This document shows, piece after piece, positions 43,894-51,475 of a DNA stretch of 64,000 nucleotides (position 1 is the first letter of the stretch; each line of letters begins with the position of its first letter). The notes beneath the pieces were generated by a model that saw only the letters and a program-made list of their open reading frames with translations, made no database searches and was not told where the DNA came from. The DNA is taken from NCBI RefSeq assembly GCF_000421525.1, contig NZ_ATXE01000001.1, positions 186,001 to 250,000 on the forward strand, given 5' to 3'. The translations under genes and the position numbers were made by a program. This DNA comes from Aestuariimicrobium kwangyangense DSM 21549 (lineage in GTDB: Bacteria; Actinomycetota; Actinomycetes; Propionibacteriales; Propionibacteriaceae).

Positions 43894-44639
43894 GCGCGGT
43901 GGTCCCGTCAACCGGCGTGTCGACGCTCCTCAAGCGGACCATGATCATCCTGGTGGGGCTGGTGGTCGCCGGGGTGATGGTGGTGTTGGGGGTCTGGCAG
44001 ATGGACACTGCCCGGCTCCACGGCAAGCAGGCGCTCGAGGCCCGCGCCGCGCAACCGGCGGTACCCCTGGAGAGCGAGGCCACCGGCACCAACGTCGACG
44101 CGCTCTACGGACGGCAGGTCACCCTGACCGGCTCGTACGTGCCCTCGTTGCAGGTCTACGTCGGGACGAAGTACCCGCTGCGCGTCCTGACGGCCTTCAA
44201 GACCTCCGACGGCCGCATCGTGGCCGTGGCCCGGGGTTCCGTGGCCTCGCCCTCGATGGTCGTTCCTGCGCCCCCGACGGGGACCATCAAGCAGACGGGC
44301 CTCGTCCTTCCCTCCGAATCCGCGGTGAGAGGGTCGTTGCCCCTGCAGGACGCACGCCACTCCCCCATCGTCGCCGCCGTCCGTGTTCCAGACCTCGTGC
44401 AGACCTGGCCCACCCCGATGGTCAACGGCTTCGTGAGCCTCGGAGAAGCCGACGCACGCCTCAACGGCCTACCCACCCCCGCGGTCACGCTGCCGGATGG
44501 TGAGGAGTCGACCCGAAACGCCGGCTACGCGCTGCAGTGGTGGGTGTTCGCTGGAGTCGCTGTGATCGGCTCAGTGGTGATCGCACGTTCGGTCGATCGT
44601 GCCCCCGCGAAGGCCGGAGCCCGCCGTACGGGCCTCTGA
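43890..44639 (+). CDS. SURF1-family cytochrome oxidase biogenesis protein
   Basis: A 249-residue membrane protein with the SURF1 topology. An N-terminal helix (MIILVGLVVAGVMVVLGVWQ) ends in the conserved LGVWQ, followed by GRQVTLTGSY and an outer domain. A C-terminal NAGYALQWWVFAGVAVIGS helix carries the family YxxQWWxFA signature. SURF1 helps assemble haem-copper oxidase (haem a insertion), pointing to aerobic respiration. ATGA overlap with the Ddl-like stop. The gene ends 75 bp before the DUF3817 start. Confidence 0.88.
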   Translation: MSAVVPSTGVSTLLKRTMIILVGLVVAGVMVVLGVWQMDTARLHGKQALEARAAQPAVPLESEATGTNVDALYGRQVTLTGSYVPSLQVYVGTKYPLRVLTAFKTSDGRIVAVARGSVASPSMVVPAPPTGTIKQTGLVLPSESAVRGSLPLQDARHSPIVAAVRVPDLVQTWPTPMVNGFVSLGEADARLNGLPTPAVTLPDGEESTRNAGYALQWWVFAGVAVIGSVVIARSVDRAPAKAGARRTGL

Positions 44640-44714
44640 TCGGCGCGTCCCTCGCGTGTCGTGGCCACGGATGAGCCTCCAGCCCGCTTCGTCTGGCTGG
44701 GTACGCTGTCGGAC

Positions 44715-45215
44715 GTGAGCAATCCTTCGCACGAAGCCCCCGACCAGATCGAAGAGCAGTTGCAGACCCACACCGGTGACGAGGACTTCGTCCCCGGTTC
44801 GGCCTCCTCCGGGGGGCGGGCGGTCTACGTGGACGACCTGGACGACGACTCCATCCACCCGGACGACGTCTCGGCGATCAGGAAGTCGCTGCTCTTCTAC
44901 CGAGTGATGGCCTACGTCGTCGGTGTGTTGTTGGTCGTGCTCGTCTGTGTGGGTGTTCCGCTGAAGTACCTGGCCGACGACGCCCGCGTGGTGACCTGGA
45001 CCGGGGTGCCCCATGGGTGGCTGTACATGATCCTGATCATCTCCGCCGTGAATGTCGGCCGCCGCGTTCGTTGGTCGTGGACCCGTCTCATCCTGATCGC
45101 CCTGGCGGGCACGGTGCCGTTCCTGTCGTTCGTCGCAGAGCACTACGCGACCAAGAACGTTCGGGCAAAGCTGGCGCTGGTCCCACGGAGCGACGGGCTG
45201 AACGCGCTCGATTGA
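44715..45215 (+). CDS. DUF3817 integral membrane protein
   Basis: A 166-residue protein. An acidic N-terminal tail of about 55 residues precedes three membrane helices. VMAYVVGVLLVVLVCVGVPL with KYLADDARVV, followed by GVPHGWLYMILII, is the DUF3817 signature. The function is unknown. GTG 44715 is preferred: TACGCT (44702-44707) lies 7 nt upstream and the preceding in-frame codons lack similarity to a membrane protein start. It converges on parB with a 65-bp AT-richer gap and no convincing hairpin. Confidence 0.82.
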   Translation: MSNPSHEAPDQIEEQLQTHTGDEDFVPGSASSGGRAVYVDDLDDDSIHPDDVSAIRKSLLFYRVMAYVVGVLLVVLVCVGVPLKYLADDARVVTWTGVPHGWLYMILIISAVNVGRRVRWSWTRLILIALAGTVPFLSFVAEHYATKNVRAKLALVPRSDGLNALD

Positions 45216-45280
45216 TCGGCTTGTCATCCAACCGGTAAAGCACTAAGTGTTTTTGTCGACATGAAGACGAGTCGCTTCCC

Positions 45281-46210
45281 TCAGTCGCGTTCGATGATTC
45301 GCATGACCCGCTCCAAGTCATCCTCGCTCGCGAACTCGATGGTGATCTTCCCGCGGTTCTTGCCGATGTCGACCTTCACCCGGGTGTCGAAGTGATCGCT
45401 CAGCTCACGCGACAGCTCAAGCGCCTTCGCAGACGGTTCGCGTGATCCTCGCGGACGGCTCGACCTGGTGCCCTTGCCCTCCCCCACAGTCACCAATTCC
45501 TCGGTGCTGCGCACAGACAGCCCCTCCGAGACGATGCGCTGGGCCAGCCTCTCCTGGGTTGACGCGTCGTCCACCATCAGCAGAGCGCGGGCATGACCCG
45601 CGGAGAGCACACCCGCCGCCACTCGGCGCTGCACTCCTGACGGGAGCCTCAGCAAACGGATCGTGTTGGAGATCTGCGGGCGAGATCGTTTGATGCGGCG
45701 GGAGAGCTCATCCTGGGTGCAATTGAAGTCCTCCAGCATCTGCTGGTAGGCGGCAGCCTCTTCGAGCGGGTTCAGCTGTGCACGATGGAGGTTCTCCAGG
45801 AGAGCGTCTCGCAGCAGGTCCGTGTCGTCGGTCCCGCGAACGATGACCGGGATCGACTCCCGCCCGGCAAGCTTCGATGCCCGCAGGCGTCGCTCCCCCA
45901 TGATCAGCTCGTAGCCGTCTCCCACGTGGCGGACGACGACTGGCTGCAGCACGCCGACCTCTCCGATCGAGTCGGCCAACTCGCGCAACATCTCCTCGTC
46001 GAAGACGCTGCGCGGCTGCTTGGGATTGGGAACGATCGACTCGATCGGAACCTCCAGGTACCGCGAACCGTCCGCCAGCGCCGCGCTCTCGCCGTTCTCT
46101 CCGGTATCAGTGACCCTGTCGCCGCGCGTTTCACGTGAAACAGCGTCGTCAGTGGGGCGGAACAACTCCCCCAGGCCCCGTCCGAGGCCTGTCTGCTTGG
46201 GCTTCGCCAT
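45281..46210 (-). CDS. parB: Chromosome partitioning protein ParB
   Basis: A 309-residue CTPase/DNA-binding protein that loads at parS and spreads. KPKQTGLGRGLGELF is the N-terminal ParA-contact motif. The CTP-binding box reads IVPNPKQPRSVFDEE and VVRHVGDGYELIMGERRLRA. The helix-turn-helix is DELSRRIKRSRPQISNTIRL, and a C-terminal dimer domain ends the protein. The ATG start has GAGGAG upstream. A parS palindrome is embedded near its 5' end and encodes AVSRET. The gene sits 28 bp downstream of parA in the same operon. Confidence 0.97.
   Translation of the reverse strand: MAKPKQTGLGRGLGELFRPTDDAVSRETRGDRVTDTGENGESAALADGSRYLEVPIESIVPNPKQPRSVFDEEMLRELADSIGEVGVLQPVVVRHVGDGYELIMGERRLRASKLAGRESIPVIVRGTDDTDLLRDALLENLHRAQLNPLEEAAAYQQMLEDFNCTQDELSRRIKRSRPQISNTIRLLRLPSGVQRRVAAGVLSAGHARALLMVDDASTQERLAQRIVSEGLSVRSTEELVTVGEGKGTRSSRPRGSREPSAKALELSRELSDHFDTRVKVDIGKNRGKITIEFASEDDLERVMRIIERD
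46128..46141. promoter_or_regulatory. parS site inside parB
   Basis: GTTTCACGTGAAAC with 3' flank A (46142) matches 15 of 16 bases of the parS consensus TGTTTCACGTGAAACA. It lies in the parB coding sequence, where it encodes VSRET. Confidence 0.93.
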
Positions 46211-46238
46211 GGTGGTCTCCTCGTGTGGTTGGTCGCCG

Positions 46239-47096
46239 TCAGGCGGAAAGACGTTCTGCCAGCTCGCGCGCAGCGCGCTTGTACGCTTCCGCGCCCGCGG
46301 AGCTCGGATCATAGGTGAGCACCGAACTGCCGAAGCTCGGCGCCTCCGCGACCCGAACCGAGCGCGGAATCGGAGTGTGAATGATCTGCTCCCCGAAGTG
46401 CTTCATGACTTCATCCGCGACCTGCTGCGAGAGTTTCGTACGGGAGTCGTACATCGTGAGCAGCACGGCCCCCAGGCGGAGATGGTCGTTCAGACCCAAC
46501 TTGACCCGCTCGATGGTCCTCATCAACTGGGTCAGACCCTCGAGTGCGTAGTACTCCGTCTGGATGGGGACGATGATCTGGTCCGCTGCCACCAACGCGT
46601 TCAGCGTGAGCAGACCGAGCGACGGCGGGCAGTCGAAGAAGACCACATCGATCTCATGCGTCGCCAGGTAGGCATCGAGAGCGCGCTTCAGGCGGCGTTC
46701 CCGACCGTGCAGGTTGACCAGTTCCAGTTCGGCCGCGGCGAGGTCGATGGTGGCCGGGATGACCATGAGGTGGCCCTCCTCGGTCGAGGGGACCGCATGC
46801 GAGGCGATGTCGTCGCCGTCCAGCAGTACTTCGTATGTTCCCGGTGTCCCGGAGGAGTGCTCAACGCCCAGAGCCGTGGACGCGTTGCCCTGGGGGTCCA
46901 CGTCGATCACCAGGACGCGCAATCCGCCGGCCGCGAAGGCCGATGCGAGGTTCACCGTCGTGGTGGTCTTCCCGACTCCGCCCTTCTGGTTGGCGACCAC
47001 GAACCGCACGGTCTTGGTGGGGCGGGGGAGTGGTGCATGTTCAACCGGGAGGGCGCGGCGTGGGGTCGTGGTTTCACGTGAAACATCAGCGGACAC
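46239..47096 (-). CDS. parA: Chromosome partitioning ATPase ParA (Soj)
   Basis: A 285-residue deviant Walker-A ATPase that moves ParB-parS complexes. The P-loop reads ANQKGGVGKTTTTVNLASAF (about 38-48), Walker A' is VLVIDVDPQGNAS, and VFFDCPPSLGLLTLNAL completes the site. GTG 47096 is chosen: CAGGAG lies 7 nt upstream, and the product starts SADVSRETTTP, as in other actinobacterial ParA proteins. The start region is itself a parS site. It is transcribed leftward with parB, 273 bp after the rsmG stop, from which it is separated by a palindromic repeat. Confidence 0.97.
   Translation of the reverse strand: MSADVSRETTTPRRALPVEHAPLPRPTKTVRFVVANQKGGVGKTTTTVNLASAFAAGGLRVLVIDVDPQGNASTALGVEHSSGTPGTYEVLLDGDDIASHAVPSTEEGHLMVIPATIDLAAAELELVNLHGRERRLKRALDAYLATHEIDVVFFDCPPSLGLLTLNALVAADQIIVPIQTEYYALEGLTQLMRTIERVKLGLNDHLRLGAVLLTMYDSRTKLSQQVADEVMKHFGEQIIHTPIPRSVRVAEAPSFGSSVLTYDPSSAGAEAYKRAARELAERLSA
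47071..47084. promoter_or_regulatory. parS site at the parA 5' end
   Basis: GTTTCACGTGAAAC with 3' flank A (47085), 15 of 16 consensus bases. It starts four codons inside parA and encodes VSRET, 943 bp from the parB copy and about 6 kb from the origin. Confidence 0.93.
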
Positions 47097-47224
47097 GCGA
47101 CAACTCCTGCGATAGGGAAGGGGGCCCACCCAGACTAGCGTGATCGTGCAGAGGTTCCGTGGACCGCAACCCCGACAGGCGAAGGGCAACGCGCCTCAGG
47201 AAGTCGGCTTGCGCAATCCGCCAC

Positions 47225-47356
47225 GCTTGGTGGAGCGGACAGCCACGGAGTGGCTCGAGACCGAGGGTCTCGACACGCGCCCCGTTCCTCGCCACTACTC
47301 AACCCACGTGCAACAGCACGTCGCTGGAAGGGCGAGCGCGCGAGCGTGTCGAGACC
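47225..47356. repeat. Intergenic inverted repeat (GGTCTCGACACGC / GCGTGTCGAGACC) between parA and rsmG
   Basis: Perfect 13-bp arms at 47266-47278 and 47344-47356 enclose 65 bp carrying CTACTCAACCCACG and the small dyad CGTGC-AACA-GCACG. A second dyad TCGAGACC-GAG-GGTCTCGA overlaps the left arm (about 47255-47273). Repeats combining GGTTGAGTAG with TGTCGAGACC are widespread between genes of Propionibacteriales and related actinobacteria, as I know from family-level experience. Confidence 0.75.
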
Positions 47357-47369
47357 ACGCCGCGTGACG

Positions 47370-48026
47370 TCAGCGGTGGACGACCAGCGCCGTCGTTGAT
47401 TCGGCTGCGGGATGGGCCCGCACATCCAGCACCTCTGCTGTCAGGTGCAGGCGCTCGAGCAGTCGGCTGGCCTCATCCACCTCGTCTGCGACCGAGGATC
47501 CCTTGAGCGCGACCAGGCGGCCCTGGGGGAGCCAGAGATGTTTCGTCCAGGCCAACAGCTTCGGTAGGGGAGCGACGGCCCTGCAGGTGACGACGTCGAC
47601 GGTCACCTTCCAGTCCTCGGCCCGGCTGCGCACAACCGTGACCCTGTCGCGAAGGCCCAGTTCGTCCACGGCCAGTTCGAGGAAGTTCGCTCGTCTCAGG
47701 AGCGACTCCACGAGGACGACCTCAAGGTCGGGGCGCAAGATGGCCAAGGGGATGCCGGGCAGCCCAGCCCCGGACCCGACATCCGCCATGGACACACCTT
47801 GGGCGATCACCGAACTCAGCGCCGCAGAATTGAGCACATGCCGGTCCCAGAGGCGGTCGACCTCACGCGGACCCAGCAGCCCCCACTCGATTCCACGACT
47901 TCTCAATATGTCTACATAAAGCTTTATGTATTTGTATCGATCTCCGAACACGGACTGCGCCACTTGCTCAGCAGACAGCCCCGACGCTGACGCATCGGGG
48001 CTGCTGCCATCGAACTGCTCGCTCAT
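47370..48026 (-). CDS. rsmG: 16S rRNA (guanine-N7) methyltransferase RsmG (GidB)
   Basis: A 218-residue SAM-dependent enzyme methylating G527 of 16S rRNA. LLGPREVDRLWDRHVLNSAA is the family signature, ADVGSGAGLPGIPLAI binds SAM, and TCRAVAPLPKLLAW is motif-like near the end. Loss of rsmG confers low-level streptomycin resistance in bacteria. An unusual AT-rich stretch with rare codons (ATA twice, AGA, CTT, GTA) encodes residues about 32-44 and contains an 18-bp palindrome. The gene lies between khpB and parA in the leftward operon. Confidence 0.95.
   Translation of the reverse strand: MSEQFDGSSPDASASGLSAEQVAQSVFGDRYKYIKLYVDILRSRGIEWGLLGPREVDRLWDRHVLNSAALSSVIAQGVSMADVGSGAGLPGIPLAILRPDLEVVLVESLLRRANFLELAVDELGLRDRVTVVRSRAEDWKVTVDVVTCRAVAPLPKLLAWTKHLWLPQGRLVALKGSSVADEVDEASRLLERLHLTAEVLDVRAHPAAESTTALVVHR
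47913..47930. repeat. Perfect 18-bp AT-rich palindrome inside rsmG
   Basis: TACATAAAGCTTTATGTA is fully self-complementary and sits in a 40-bp AT-rich run that stands out from the surrounding high-GC coding sequence. It codes for part of YKYIKLYVD in RsmG. Confidence 0.95.
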
Positions 48027-48063
48027 CGCAGGCTGGTCCGGGAACGCTGCACGAGGGTCCGTC

Positions 48064-48852
48064 TCACGCTGGCTGGATGACGACGCAGCGCTTGGGCTCG
48101 ACGCCCTCGGACTCGCTGGTCAGACCGGCGGCCGCCACGGCGTCGTGCACCACCTTGCGTTCGAACGGGTTCATCGGCTGGAGACGCACCTTCTCACCGC
48201 TCTGCTTCACCTCGGCGATGGCGTCCTGGGCAATGTCATTGAGCTGCTTGACTCGCTTCTCGCGGTGCCCCGCAATGTCGAGCATCAGGCGTGAACGGTG
48301 ACCGGTCTCGGTCATGACCGCCAAGCGTGAGAGCTCCTGGAGAGCCGCCAGCACCTCTCCGTCCTTGCCGACCAGCACCTCGGCCTCGGTCACGATCGAC
48401 ACGTGGGCGCGACCGCCCTCGGTGTAGGTGTCGATGTCACCGTCCAGATCGGCGATGTCGAGCAGCTCCTCGAGGTAATCGGCGGCGATGTCGCCCTCCT
48501 GGTCGAGTTCATCGCCCGACTCCTCGTCGTCCTCGTCCTCGTCCCCGTCCCCGTCCTTGTCCCCAGGAGCGGCCACTGCGGCTTCCTGGCCGACAACGGC
48601 CTCGTCCGCTTGGTCATCCCCTTGGGCACGGTCAGCGGCGTCCGGGTCGGCGTCGGTGGTCTGGGCGACAGCGTCCTCGTCCGGGACTGGGGCAGAGTCA
48701 GGGGACGCGGGCGAGTCAGGGGACGCGGGCGAGTCAGGGGACGCGGGCGAGTCAGGGGACGCGGGCGAAGCCGGCGACTCCACCGGCTCGGCGGACCCCG
48801 CCTCGACGGGCTCGACCCGATCACTCTCGAACGGGCTCGGCTGCTCTGTCAT
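48064..48852 (-). CDS. khpB: KH/R3H-domain RNA-binding protein KhpB (Jag/EloR)
   Basis: 262 residues. The first 130 are acidic and low-complexity, including a SPASPD repeat array encoded by four identical 18-bp units. A KH-like domain (HVSIVTEAEVLVGKDGEVLA) and an R3H-type segment (NPFERKVVHDAVAAAGLTSE) follow. KhpB binds RNA with KhpA and affects cell elongation and division. The ATG has AGGAG 7 nt upstream; an in-frame ATG 20 codons earlier is less likely. It lies 37 bp after the rsmG start region in the yidC-khpB-rsmG order typical of actinobacteria. Confidence 0.92.
   Translation of the reverse strand: MTEQPSPFESDRVEPVEAGSAEPVESPASPASPDSPASPDSPASPDSPASPDSAPVPDEDAVAQTTDADPDAADRAQGDDQADEAVVGQEAAVAAPGDKDGDGDEDEDDEESGDELDQEGDIAADYLEELLDIADLDGDIDTYTEGGRAHVSIVTEAEVLVGKDGEVLAALQELSRLAVMTETGHRSRLMLDIAGHREKRVKQLNDIAQDAIAEVKQSGEKVRLQPMNPFERKVVHDAVAAAGLTSESEGVEPKRCVVIQPA
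48695..48766. repeat. 18-bp tandem repeat (four identical copies) in khpB
   Basis: GAGTCAGGGGACGCGGGC is repeated four times without change, in frame, giving the SPASPD array of the disordered N-terminus. Perfect identity suggests recent expansion and likely length variation between strains. Confidence 0.95.
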
Positions 48853-48940
48853 GTGGTTCTCCTGTTCAGCACCTCGGCCGACTGTCCGTGGCCTCGGAAG
48901 GATCCTCGACACGGACGGCCCGTGTCGGTGGGGGAGTGGT

Positions 48941-50044
48941 TCAGTTCTTGCGCTTCGAGCGCGAAGCGCGGTTCGGCTGCTGGCGGGTGACGACGGTTCG
49001 TCCCTGACCGTCGGTGCGGGTCGTCTGACGCACAGTCTGACGCGTCACACCCTGGCGTGCCACCGCTGCCGTCTCGGTTCCGTCCTCGCCGACCTTGATG
49101 GCCATGTCGGCCACCTTGGGCTTGCCGAGACGCTTCTCACGGCGCTCACGCTCGATCTGGTCGGGGTCGAGCCCCTTGGCGCGCATGCGCTCCTGCCAGT
49201 CGACGTAGGCGGGCGTGTTCGGGGAGGGGTTGCGGTGGATCAGCAGCCACTGCTGCACGTAGGTCCACAGGTTGCTCGTCAACCAGTAGATGAGCACGCC
49301 GATCGGGATGTAGACACCACCGAAGGCGTACATCACCGGGAACATGTAGAGCATCATTCGCTGCTGTTGCGCCATCGGACCGGTGAGGGCCTCGGGCGGC
49401 ATGTTCTTGCGCATGAGCTGCAGCTGGGTGAGGAAGAGCACGGCGGTCATCGCCACGATCAGCACCAGGCAGAGGATCTGGGTGGCGCCGAACCCGTTGC
49501 TGATCGGCCAGAACCGGCCAGCCAACTGGGCGCCAAAGATGTTGGCGTGCTGCAGCGAGTCCATCAGACCGGGGTTGTCGCGGAAGAACTGACCGCGAGG
49601 GACGCCGCGGGAGGCGCCGTCGAGCACGCGGAACAGTGCGAGGAAGATGGGCATCTGCAACAGCAGCGGCAGGCAGGAGGCGGCGGGGTTGATGCCCTCC
49701 TCCTTGTACAGCTTCATCATCTCCTGGCCGGCACGCTCGCGGTCGTTGCCGTACTTCTCCTGGAGCGCCTTCACCTTGGGCTGGATCAGCTGCATGTTGC
49801 GGGAGGAGTTGATCTGGCGCACGAACAGGGGGATCAGCGCCAGTCTGATCACCACGGTCAGGCTGATGATGGCGAGCGTCCAGGCCCAGCCCTCGTGCTG
49901 GCCGACGACCGGGAGCCACAGGCGATGGAACAGGGTCACCAGACCCGACACGGCCCAGTAGAGGGGCTGCATCATGGCGCTGATGATGTCGCGCAGGCTG
50001 CTCCAGATCGAGAGCAGAATCACCATGTTGATCAACGACGTCAC
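48941..50044 (-). CDS. yidC: Membrane protein insertase YidC (Oxa1 family)
   Basis: A 367-residue insertase of the short Gram-positive type, integrating proteins into the membrane alone or with SecYEG. Five helices are visible, with the conserved Arg in [18 protein letters not shown] (groove Arg), [20 protein letters not shown] and [20 protein letters not shown]. The C-terminal 75 residues are basic and Gln/Arg-rich and may contact ribosomes. GTG start in a 4-bp GTGA overlap with the yidD stop, so it is translationally coupled. The order rpmH-rnpA-yidD-yidC-khpB-rsmG is classic. Confidence 0.97.
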   Translation of the reverse strand: MTSLINMVILLSIWSSLRDIISAMMQPLYWAVSGLVTLFHRLWLPVVGQHEGWAWTLAIISLTVVIRLALIPLFVRQINSSRNMQLIQPKVKALQEKYGNDRERAGQEMMKLYKEEGINPAASCLPLLLQMPIFLALFRVLDGASRGVPRGQFFRDNPGLMDSLQHANIFGAQLAGRFWPISNGFGATQILCLVLIVAMTAVLFLTQLQLMRKNMPPEALTGPMAQQQRMMLYMFPVMYAFGGVYIPIGVLIYWLTSNLWTYVQQWLLIHRNPSPNTPAYVDWQERMRAKGLDPDQIERERREKRLGKPKVADMAIKVGEDGTETAAVARQGVTRQTVRQTTRTDGQGRTVVTRQQPNRASRSKRKN

Positions 50045-50460
50045 AGAGTCACCTCAGGTTGTGCAGTGGTGGTGGGGCGTGGTGCCCCTGATGGTTCGGT
50101 GGTGGGCTCGGCGTCCGAGTGCCCTGGGATCGTGGCTTCAGCGGGTTCGCGCGATGCTTCGGCGGGGTGCGGCGTCGGGCCGTGGTCGGCCTTCTGCTGC
50201 TGTTCAAGATTCCATTGTGCCGCCTCAGGAGTGCCCGGCACGGGGTCGTATCCCCCCGCCGACCACGGATTGCACCGCAGCAGGCGCCAGATGATGAGGC
50301 CTGACCCCTTCAGGACACCGTGCACCTCGACGGCCCTCAACCCGTAGGCCGAGCACGACGGGTGGTACTTGCAGACATTGCCGTAGAGCGGCGAGATGAG
50401 CAGCCGCCACAGCTTGATGAAGCCGAGCAGCAACCAGGTGATCGGCCGCACGCGCCTCAC
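50041..50460 (-). CDS. yidD: Membrane protein insertion efficiency factor YidD
   Basis: 139 residues. The conserved core [19 protein letters not shown] and [16 protein letters not shown] defines the family, and an N-terminal amphipathic helix associates with the membrane. The last 60 residues are a Pro/Glu/Thr-rich tail not found in the shortest family members. The GTG start at 50460 overlaps the rnpA stop by 4 bp, giving the [10 protein letters not shown]-terminus expected for the family; longer in-frame extensions run through rnpA and are rejected. Confidence 0.94.
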   Translation of the reverse strand: MRRVRPITWLLLGFIKLWRLLISPLYGNVCKYHPSCSAYGLRAVEVHGVLKGSGLIIWRLLRCNPWSAGGYDPVPGTPEAAQWNLEQQQKADHGPTPHPAEASREPAEATIPGHSDAEPTTEPSGAPRPTTTAQPEVTL

Positions 50461-50837
50461 GGTGCCGTCCCCCGCGCGGGCGTTGAGGTGGAGAGTCGTC
50501 TCACGGTGGCCTGCCAGGCGCCGGCGAGGTCTGAGGCGAGAGTGTCGGACGAAGCGGATGCGGCTGCCGGGAGCGCCCGCACCACGACGTGCAGATCGCT
50601 CGACGACTCGACGAGAGGACGACTCAGGTGCCTCAGTCGGCGCTTGACGCGATTGCGGACCACGGCCCCGCCCACGGACTTGGACACAACAAAGCCCACC
50701 TGGGTCGAAGGAACTCCAGGAGGGCTGTGATGCGTGCGTGCATGCACGACAAGCGTGGGACGCGCGACCCGAACACCTTGGCGCACCGTGCGGCGGAAGT
50801 CGTCCGACGCCCGCAGGCGCGCGGCAACCGCCAACAC
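50457..50837 (-). CDS. rnpA: Ribonuclease P protein component
   Basis: 126 residues, the protein subunit of RNase P, which matures tRNA 5' ends with the RNA subunit (not in this window). The RNR motif reads [19 protein letters not shown] (about 58-72), and the N-terminal beta region [17 protein letters not shown] is typical. GTG start (VLAVAARL). It lies 8 bp downstream of rpmH and overlaps yidD by 4 bp. Confidence 0.96.
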   Translation of the reverse strand: MLAVAARLRASDDFRRTVRQGVRVARPTLVVHARTHHSPPGVPSTQVGFVVSKSVGGAVVRNRVKRRLRHLSRPLVESSSDLHVVVRALPAAASASSDTLASDLAGAWQATVRRLSTSTPARGTAP

Positions 50838-50845
50838 CGGACGAC

Positions 50846-50983
50846 TCAGGCGGACAGTTCGGCGCGGCCCTTGCGGCGGCGAGCGGCCAGGATGGCGCGG
50901 CCGGCACGAGTCCGCATCCGGGTGCGGAAGCCGTGGGTGCGGCTGCGGCGACGGTTGCTGGGCTGGAAGGTGCGCTTGCTCAC
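50846..50983 (-). CDS. rpmH: 50S ribosomal protein L34
   Basis: 45 residues, [19 protein letters not shown] followed by a conserved Arg/Lys-rich tail, essentially the universal L34 sequence. GTG start; a GGAGCAAT ribosome site lies 6-9 nt upstream. It is the first gene of the leftward origin operon, with its promoter in the 492-bp rpmH-dnaA region. Confidence 0.96.
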   Translation of the reverse strand: MSKRTFQPSNRRRSRTHGFRTRMRTRAGRAILAARRRKGRAELSA

Positions 50984-51475
50984 GGGATTGCTCCGTAGGT
51001 GTGTCGTGGAACCTCGCCCGGACGGGCGCAGGGGGAAGAGGCCGCTGCTCGGCAGCGACTGGTCAACGATACGCAATCGGCTGGGCGCGGAGCAAACCGA
51101 CCGGACCACCTCGAACCACCAGCAAAGAATTACACGCATGTAGTCCAGTCGACACGCCGTGGAAACGGGAAATGTTCGCGTCTCGCCTTGCAGCCGGGCA
51201 GTCCAGTCACTAGCGTTCACGGAACCAGCCCGTGTCTGCCATGGGCTCAACCCCCAGGTGCGACCGAGTGTGTACTCGCCAGCGCCTTCAAGGGTCACAA
51301 CCACGGGTGTGACAGATCACCCCGCAGTTGTGGACAATGTCTGTGGACAACGTGTGGTGACCCCTCTGATCCGATGGGGTGACCGCGGGTCCCCAGTTGT
51401 TGTCCGCAGGCCGCGCACCCCCCGGGCGGTCGGTACGCAACGTGACAGCGGTCCGAACCGCGGAAGGAGTCACCC
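50984..51475. other. rpmH-dnaA divergent region
   Basis: This 492-bp gene-free region holds the rpmH promoter (a TATCGT word on the minus strand near 51075 is a candidate -10), an AT-rich patch at about 51120-51145, two DnaA boxes (51329-51350) and the dnaA leader with GGAAGGAG before the GTG. Confidence 0.7.
51329..51350 (-). promoter_or_regulatory. Two perfect DnaA boxes upstream of dnaA
   Basis: TGTGGACAA at 51329-51337 and 51342-51350 are the reverse complement of the actinobacterial DnaA box TTGTCCACA, 13 bp apart and about 130 bp before dnaA. Suited to dnaA autoregulation and/or to an origin subregion. Confidence 0.9.

Noticed and set aside
45216-45280. Terminator hairpin between DUF3817 and parB
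   Set aside because: The CACT-A-AGTG dyad has a one-base loop and cannot form a stable stem; no other stem is present.
48695-48766. CRISPR-like regular repeat
   Set aside because: The 18-bp units are directly adjacent without spacers and lie in frame inside khpB; it is a coding tandem repeat.
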